Shown here piece by piece: positions 58,929-64,000 of a stretch of DNA of 64,000 nt. Source of the stretch: Ricordea florida (lineage: Eukaryota; Cnidaria; Anthozoa; Corallimorpharia; Ricordeidae); assembly GCA_949710005.1 (NCBI GenBank), contig OX453287.1, positions 1,204,501-1,268,500 on the forward strand, read 5' to 3'. Positions within the stretch are counted from its first letter, which is position 1, and each line of letters starts with the position of its first letter. The notes beneath the pieces were generated by a model. It had not been told where the DNA came from. It made no database searches and saw only the letters and a program-made list of their open reading frames with translations. The translations under genes and the position numbers were made by a program.

Positions 58929-59221
58929 TTAACATAACAGCCACAGTGGATTTTCCATTTCTTGGTGCGCTAATATCTTCTCTTGAAAATCAATATTTCA
59001 TCAAGAGGAGGTATTTGTTACGAAATAGGCCAATTCTTCATCTTTTGCAAGAGACTTGGAATAGTCGGTAGCTTTCCAATGAACGATCACAATGGATTGT
59101 TTGATCCACAGATGAAAAAGTTATAAGCAAACTATATAGTAAACAAACACTATCACAGTAGAGTACTTTTAATTAGCTTTGAAAGGATGATCACATACTG
59201 CATGAAGATTTAAGAACTACA

Positions 59222-59336
59222 TTATTTAGGATTGTATAGTATTGTGTATAGTATTGTGTATAGTATTATGAATAGTATTGTGTATAGTATTGTGTATAGC
59301 ATTGTGTATAGTATTGTGTATAGTATTATGAATAGT
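59222..59336. repeat. 12-bp microsatellite-like repeat (ATTGTGTATAGT)
   Basis: About nine units of ATTGTGTATAGT with regular ATTATGAATAGT variants. Confidence 0.92.
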
Positions 59337-59466
59337 ATTTCTGATTGACGCGCAGTAGTGCGCTGTGTTCTTGAAATGCACATTATGGTTGTATATTTTA
59401 CGGTTCCCCTGTGCAATCGTAATAGTTACTAGAAATATGACCTCCGCAATTATTAAGTGATTTCAG

Positions 59467-59790
59467 GAGCGCATCACCAGGAGCTTTCCTCTGTGTTGGG
59501 TGGCGTCCTCAGCACAGTAGCAGATGTGGTTATTTTTAGAACTCATATTTCCCGCGAAAAATTTTCGCACGATCCGTCGCTATCATTCGCCATTATAAAG
59601 CGACAATAGAAATTCACATCAGAAATTAACATGTACGTAGCGCAATTTGATTGGTCGTTGTAATAATATGTTTGTTTTCTTTGCCGCGAAATAGAAGTTA
59701 AAAATAGCACCATCTACTACTGTGCTGGGGCAAAGGGGCTGATATGGGAGAGAACCGCTCCTGGTCATGGGCTCCTGGTGATTTTCAATT
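59467..59790. mobile_element. Foldback MITE with CACCAGGAGC arms
   Basis: The left part (CATCACCAGGAGC, CAGCACAGTAGCAGATG) pairs with the right part (CATCTACTACTGTGCTGG, GCTCCTGGTGATTTTC). The centre is AT-rich. Confidence 0.7.
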
Positions 59791-60040
59791 GACTGTCGCA
59801 TGTAATTTTTCACTTGCCATGCTTTTGCATCGCTATGATAAGTGATTTATTGGCTAAAAAATTTATCATAAGTAAAACTATGACCAGTGGTGATCAGCTT
59901 CCACGCGTTTTCCCGCGCTAAGGGCTAGCGAAAATTGTGATTAGTTCATGACTAATTGATTTTGCAGTGATTGGTCAGAGTAATTACTTTGTACTTGAAT
60001 TCGGTTTTGCGACGGTCATTTGAAAACGGCTGTAATTTGA

Positions 60041-60217
60041 CAAGGTTGACACAGTTCAGTTCTCTGAACAAGTTTTAGAGACCTTCAAGCTTAGATTGCA
60101 AAGAATTGATATTACGCGGTTTAGCGTTATCCTCAAAAAATTCTCCCAGAATCTCTTTAGGATAGCGCTATTGACAAATCTAAAATATTTCCAGAGAACT
60201 CAACTGTGTCAACTTTG
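60041..60217. mobile_element. Foldback MITE with GTTGACACAGTT arms
   Basis: AAGGTTGACACAGTTCAGTT / AACTCAACTGTGTCAACTTT inverted pair about 175 bp apart, with imperfect interior pairing. Confidence 0.75.
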
Positions 60218-60749
60218 CTGATCATTAACTGAAAAATTCACCACTAAGCCAATCTAAGTTTAAAGATTTAATTTCAGTGGTTGATGAGGCGGTCAGTGAA
60301 CACTGGCACGCGTTGATGTATATTTTCAGTAGAATCATAGTATCGTGGCAGAAAGTGATTGAGTATTTAACTGCTGTTTGATTGTATTTTCAGATGTGAA
60401 AGCAAGAAACACAGCCAAAAACAGAAGAAACCAAATCTGACTGTACACTGTTGAAGCAAATAAAGATTGTTGAACAAGAACAGAGTTTGTAAAACGTTAA
60501 ACCAGTGCGCTAGCGTTGCGTTTCAGGTGGTAAAGGCCTAATTCCAAAAAAAAATTCAAGTCTCGATTTTGACTCAGTGCGCATGCGCGGAAAGTTTTCC
60601 TTAAAAAAAATACCAAGTCTCTATTTTGCCTTTCTGCGTATGCGCGAATATCTAGAATATCTAAGCATGCACTGGTTTAATATTTGCACTCTCTAGTTGC
60701 AGTCTCTTTTTCTCTATTTACATAACGAGTCTTTCCAGCAGCTCCCTGT

Positions 60750-60935
60750 TCAATTTGGCCTAATTTTCCCGCCAAAAGACTTAGAAAATACCAGGGCGCC
60801 AAATACGCATGCGCCAATTTTTTTTTTTAATTTTCTAGGGAGACCCCTGTTCAAATGTTGGCAATTTTCCCGCCAAAAGACTTAGAAAAAAAAATACGGC
60901 GTGCCAGATACGCATGCGCCGTTTTTTTTTTAAAA
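60750..60935. repeat. Duplicated about 100-bp unit
   Basis: TTTTCCCGCCAAAAGACTTA then GAAAA...ATACGCATGCGCC occurs twice in tandem. Confidence 0.75.
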
Positions 60936-61094
60936 AAAATCACAAGGTGATCATTAAAATACAACTCATTTTCTTCCTTCATTTCTTTATTTGCAAGTCA
61001 TGTTGTTTACAGGAGTGAATTATGTTAATGAATAAAGCAGCTAATTTACATCACTTGTGTCATTCTGATGCGTCCTATTTACAAATCTTCTGAA

Positions 61095-61570
61095 TAATAT
61101 AAAGTGCACGTGAAAGCGTTGCTTTGTCTCCAAGTGAAATCTCAATTCACGCTGGAGTTTTTGTTACCCACAACTCTCCAGCATGAATAAATATTCAACT
61201 TGGGAGGCTCGCAAACAAAGCAAAGCTTTCACTTTACATTTCTAAGACCTACAATGAGATTACAAGCTCCACCGTGGTCTGGCCGCCAAGATAAATTCTC
61301 AATTTACACAGGGTATTAATTTCTATGTTTGACTTCAAGTACTCCGGCAGAAATTGAGGTCTAGCTTGGCTAGCCAAACAAAGTGAAGCTTTTAACTCAT
61401 TTATAAGCCTACTACACGATTAGAATCCTTACTTTGTCTCCCTCCCAAGTAAAATTCTCAATTCACACCGGAGTCTCGACAATGTTTTGTTTTTGTAGCT
61501 TCCAATAGGTTTTCGAGAACATTCCGGCATAAAATGAGGTTTGACTTGGCTCGTAAACAAAGTTGAGCTT
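61095..61570. repeat. Diverged about 155-bp tandem repeat, 3 copies
   Basis: Units share (C)CAAGTNAAATTCTCAATTCACNC near 61130, 61287 and 61445, and TTGGCTNGNAAACAAAG-like ends. Degenerate. Confidence 0.55.
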
Positions 61571-62108
61571 TCATCTGAATTACGTAATATTTAAAGAGTA
61601 TGATTCCCTGGGATTCTTCCACGCTGCGTGAGTTTTGAGCTGCAACATTGAATGCGTAAAATAAAAATTGCCAATTCTACAAAAAAAAACGCCATAAAAC
61701 TAAATTCTTGCGCTCTATCCAAGGCAATGTTATTTCCGAAACAAAACACGCAGTCGCTAAAAAATATTTTTAGCATATTTTAGCGCGAATTTGTAGCTGT
61801 ACTTTTAGAGGAAATGCTCTTGAAACCGTGGAAGGATCCGCTGGATGTCGCAACTAAATATTGAAGCTCATGAAACCACAAGCGGAAACAACACTGAAAT
61901 TAGAAAAGCAGTGAAAACTAAACTAATTTGAATTTTTTGATGGAATGGGTTTTCAGCAAGAAACGTTCCAAAGAAAGTTTTGGTAATAAGATCAATGTGC
62001 CAGTTCAGCTAACATCTAAACATCTTAAGTTTTTTTTTTGGCAAAGTGGTGTGAGGTTCCCGTCGTGATTTCTTTGAAGCTCTGTACAATTAATTAAAGA
62101 TACAGTGA

Positions 62109-62847
62109 TTAAGGTGTGCCACGTAAAATCTAATTGGCTTTCTAGGTAACAGCTTGACCCAGAAATAAGTCATTCACACATTGAGTTGCACAATGGAGGT
62201 CACAGCCCAAAGAAACTGTTGTTAAGACTGTAATACAACAAGTGCCTTATTGAAAACGTGTACTTCTAAATTTTGTTGAAATAAATTGAAACCAATTACA
62301 TATTGGAAAGCTATTGAACAGTACTGTTCTGTGGTATTGTTTGTTGCACTATACAGTGTGTTACTTAATTTTTCATCTGTGGATCAAACCATCCAGTGTA
62401 ACCTATTCTTTGTAAAACTACTTAACAGTACTGTACTGTGGTACTGTTTATTTTACTATACAGTGTGGTTCTAACATTTTCATGTGTGGATCAAACCATG
62501 CAGTGTGATCATTCTTTGTTAAACTACTTAACGGTACTGTTTATTTTACTATACAGTGTGGTTCTAACTTTTTCGTGTGTGGATCAAACCATGCTGTATG
62601 ACCATTCTTTGTTAAACTACCGAACAGCATTGTATTGTGGTACTGTTTCTTTTTCTATACATCGTGGTTCTAACTTTTCATCTTTAGATCAAAATACGCA
62701 GTGTAACTATTCTTTGGAAAGTTACTGAACCGGTAATGTATGGTACTGTGCACGATCAACGAAAGACGAAAGACGAAAGAAAGTTTGCAACATTGCGCAA
62801 CTCAAGTTTCTTGCGCGTTTTAGTGCACTTCACGTGGCACACCTTAA
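62109..62847. mobile_element. Non-autonomous element with 16-bp perfect TIRs
   Basis: TTAAGGTGTGCCACGT at 62109-62124 is the exact reverse complement of 62832-62847. The interior is a tandem array (see next entry) and no transposase is present. Confidence 0.85.
62295..62745. repeat. About 110-bp tandem repeat inside the 62109 element, 4 copies
   Basis: Units contain TACTATACAGTGTGGTTCTA then TGTGGATCAAACCATGCAGT and GTTAAACTACTTAACAGTAC, with small indels between copies. Confidence 0.85.
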
Positions 62848-64000
62848 GGTGACATAAGCCCCAAGAGTTATCTGAATTATCCCTACAGATTTTGTCGCTT
62901 TAGCATTAGCATTCTAGTGTACTGATTTGGCCGCACTAACGAGAACTTTAAAAGCGCGAATTGTCTGGCTAAACAACAAGTTTTGCATTTCAAAAATGTT
63001 CGCGAAATGTAAGCATTTTAGGCTGCAAAAATATATATTGTCTAACTCGCTTCTGGTTTTTGGTACAAAAACGCCTGGCTGATTTCGCTGTGCTGAAATT
63101 CTTGCGAGAATTCAGTTTTCACCCTTGAGGCTATGATGAATCAAAATATATTGTGTACTAGCTTTTATAAGGTTATCTAGCGAGGAACTTTCAAGTAAAC
63201 ACGACGGAGCCAGGCGAAATTACAATGTCCAATGCAATGCCTTAGGTGTCGCACAGCGGAGCCACTTTCGTCAAGGTTTCATCTTTTCACTTGAGCAACT
63301 AAATCCAATTCCAACTCACGTGATTGATCAAAGCACGTGTGTTACCAACGACAGACATTTTGGACAGGAGAAAATAAATGAATTAAAGAAAATATGAGCT
63401 CAACAGGTTTTAAATATTTAACTTATATACATGGTTTATTCTTTGATCTTGTTTGAAGCTGGTTATTTTGCTTAATTTTGTGGACAGAATTTTTGTGACA
63501 ACGTACTGCCAACTTTTGACTGAAAATATGATATACAGTACCTCAAACGCTGCAAGTGAATTCATATGAGAAAATAACATTTTTTCCAAAACGCTAAGAA
63601 TTTTTTGTGCATAAGACGAAGATGTTGCAGGTTTATTTAAGCCGATATGATCTGTGTTGTAGTTTTGTGGTGAGCCAATTGTTTGTGCACAAGACATTCT
63701 TAGGAATAAAGTAAACATTATGAATTGTCCAGGAGACTTCACAATGTAAGAAAAGCCTGGGGCCTATCTAAACAAAAGCGTCTTCTATCGTGACCTGGGC
63801 GGGTGTCTGTGGCAAATTATGCAGTCAGTTAACGGACGCCGCAAGCCTACTCGTTGGCCGCGCCTTTTCGCGTCATAGTTTACTCAAGTTCCTCGTTTAA
63901 GCTTACAAAGTGTTTTAAGTTTAATAAAAAATTTCTACCTTTGAAGCCACCAACTAGATTCTCGTTTTTGACCGCTGTGACTCATGTCTCTTGTAGAGAG
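62848..64000. other. Right end, no feature recognised
   Basis: AT-rich sequence; a 110-codon minus-strand frame at 63410-63742 has no recognisable motif and is not annotated. Confidence 0.5.

Noticed and set aside
63410-63742. 110-aa minus-strand frame
   Set aside because: No recognised motif, low complexity, no splice context.

Overview
The window is animal nuclear DNA, most likely from a stony coral or another anthozoan. The evidence is an AT-rich, intron-rich host gene, many foldback MITEs, and mobile-element protein families that I recall as abundant in cnidarian genomes. That assignment is inference; the window carries no species marker. HOST GENE: 19 exons on the + strand between 3959 and 55285 read in one uninterrupted frame (1821 coding nt, 606 aa plus stop). 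They encode most of a PDE5/6/11-family cyclic-nucleotide phosphodiesterase: the end of GAF-A, a complete GAF-B, the HD-type catalytic domain, and a polybasic tail ending in the CaaX box CVIL. The 5' exons lie left of the window or were not recognised. MAIN CONTENT: two complete Maverick/Polinton (adintovirus-like) proviral elements sit in introns of this gene. Element A (11033-27074, TSD GCCCT) and element B (33817-49718, TSD CAAAT) lie in opposite orientation with different target duplications, so they are independent insertions. Each has terminal inverted repeats and a nearly collinear gene set: protein-primed family B DNA polymerase at one end; a convergent retroviral-type integrase; a small basic protein; a putative capsid protein; a packaging ATPase; a run of small membrane and coiled-coil virion-type proteins; and, at the other end, a SAP/zinc-repeat protein. 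Element A looks intact. Element B has one in-frame stop in its polymerase gene. REGULATION: the elements carry three position-specific upstream motifs and a set of 3' hairpins. A TCTAAA box lies 21-30 nt upstream of the virion-side genes. An AAAATTGA-type box lies 33-40 nt upstream of genes read the other way and of the terminal genes. A TATCTTATAAAT box lies 4-5 nt upstream of the capsid gene and its neighbour. Palindromic GTTATATAACC/GGTTACATAAC hairpins lie at gene 3' ends. AAAATTGA (early), TCTA (late) and 3' hairpins are the signals known from Mimivirus/CroV and, for TCTA, from the virophage Mavirus. The elements may therefore be virophage-like proviruses read by a giant-virus transcription system; this is the most notable observation here. 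A cargo slot holds different genes in the two elements: a DUF2738-like giant-virus protein in A and an unrelated 90-aa protein in B. OTHER MOBILE DNA: a decayed Gypsy-type LTR retrotransposon (about 4700-6745), a LINE 3' fragment (about 9545-10030), an ISL2EU-type DNA transposon with THAP/DDE and YqaJ genes (about 28400-30925), at least ten foldback MITEs, and several tandem repeats. From 55286 to the right edge I see no convincing gene, only repeats and one weak candidate exon.
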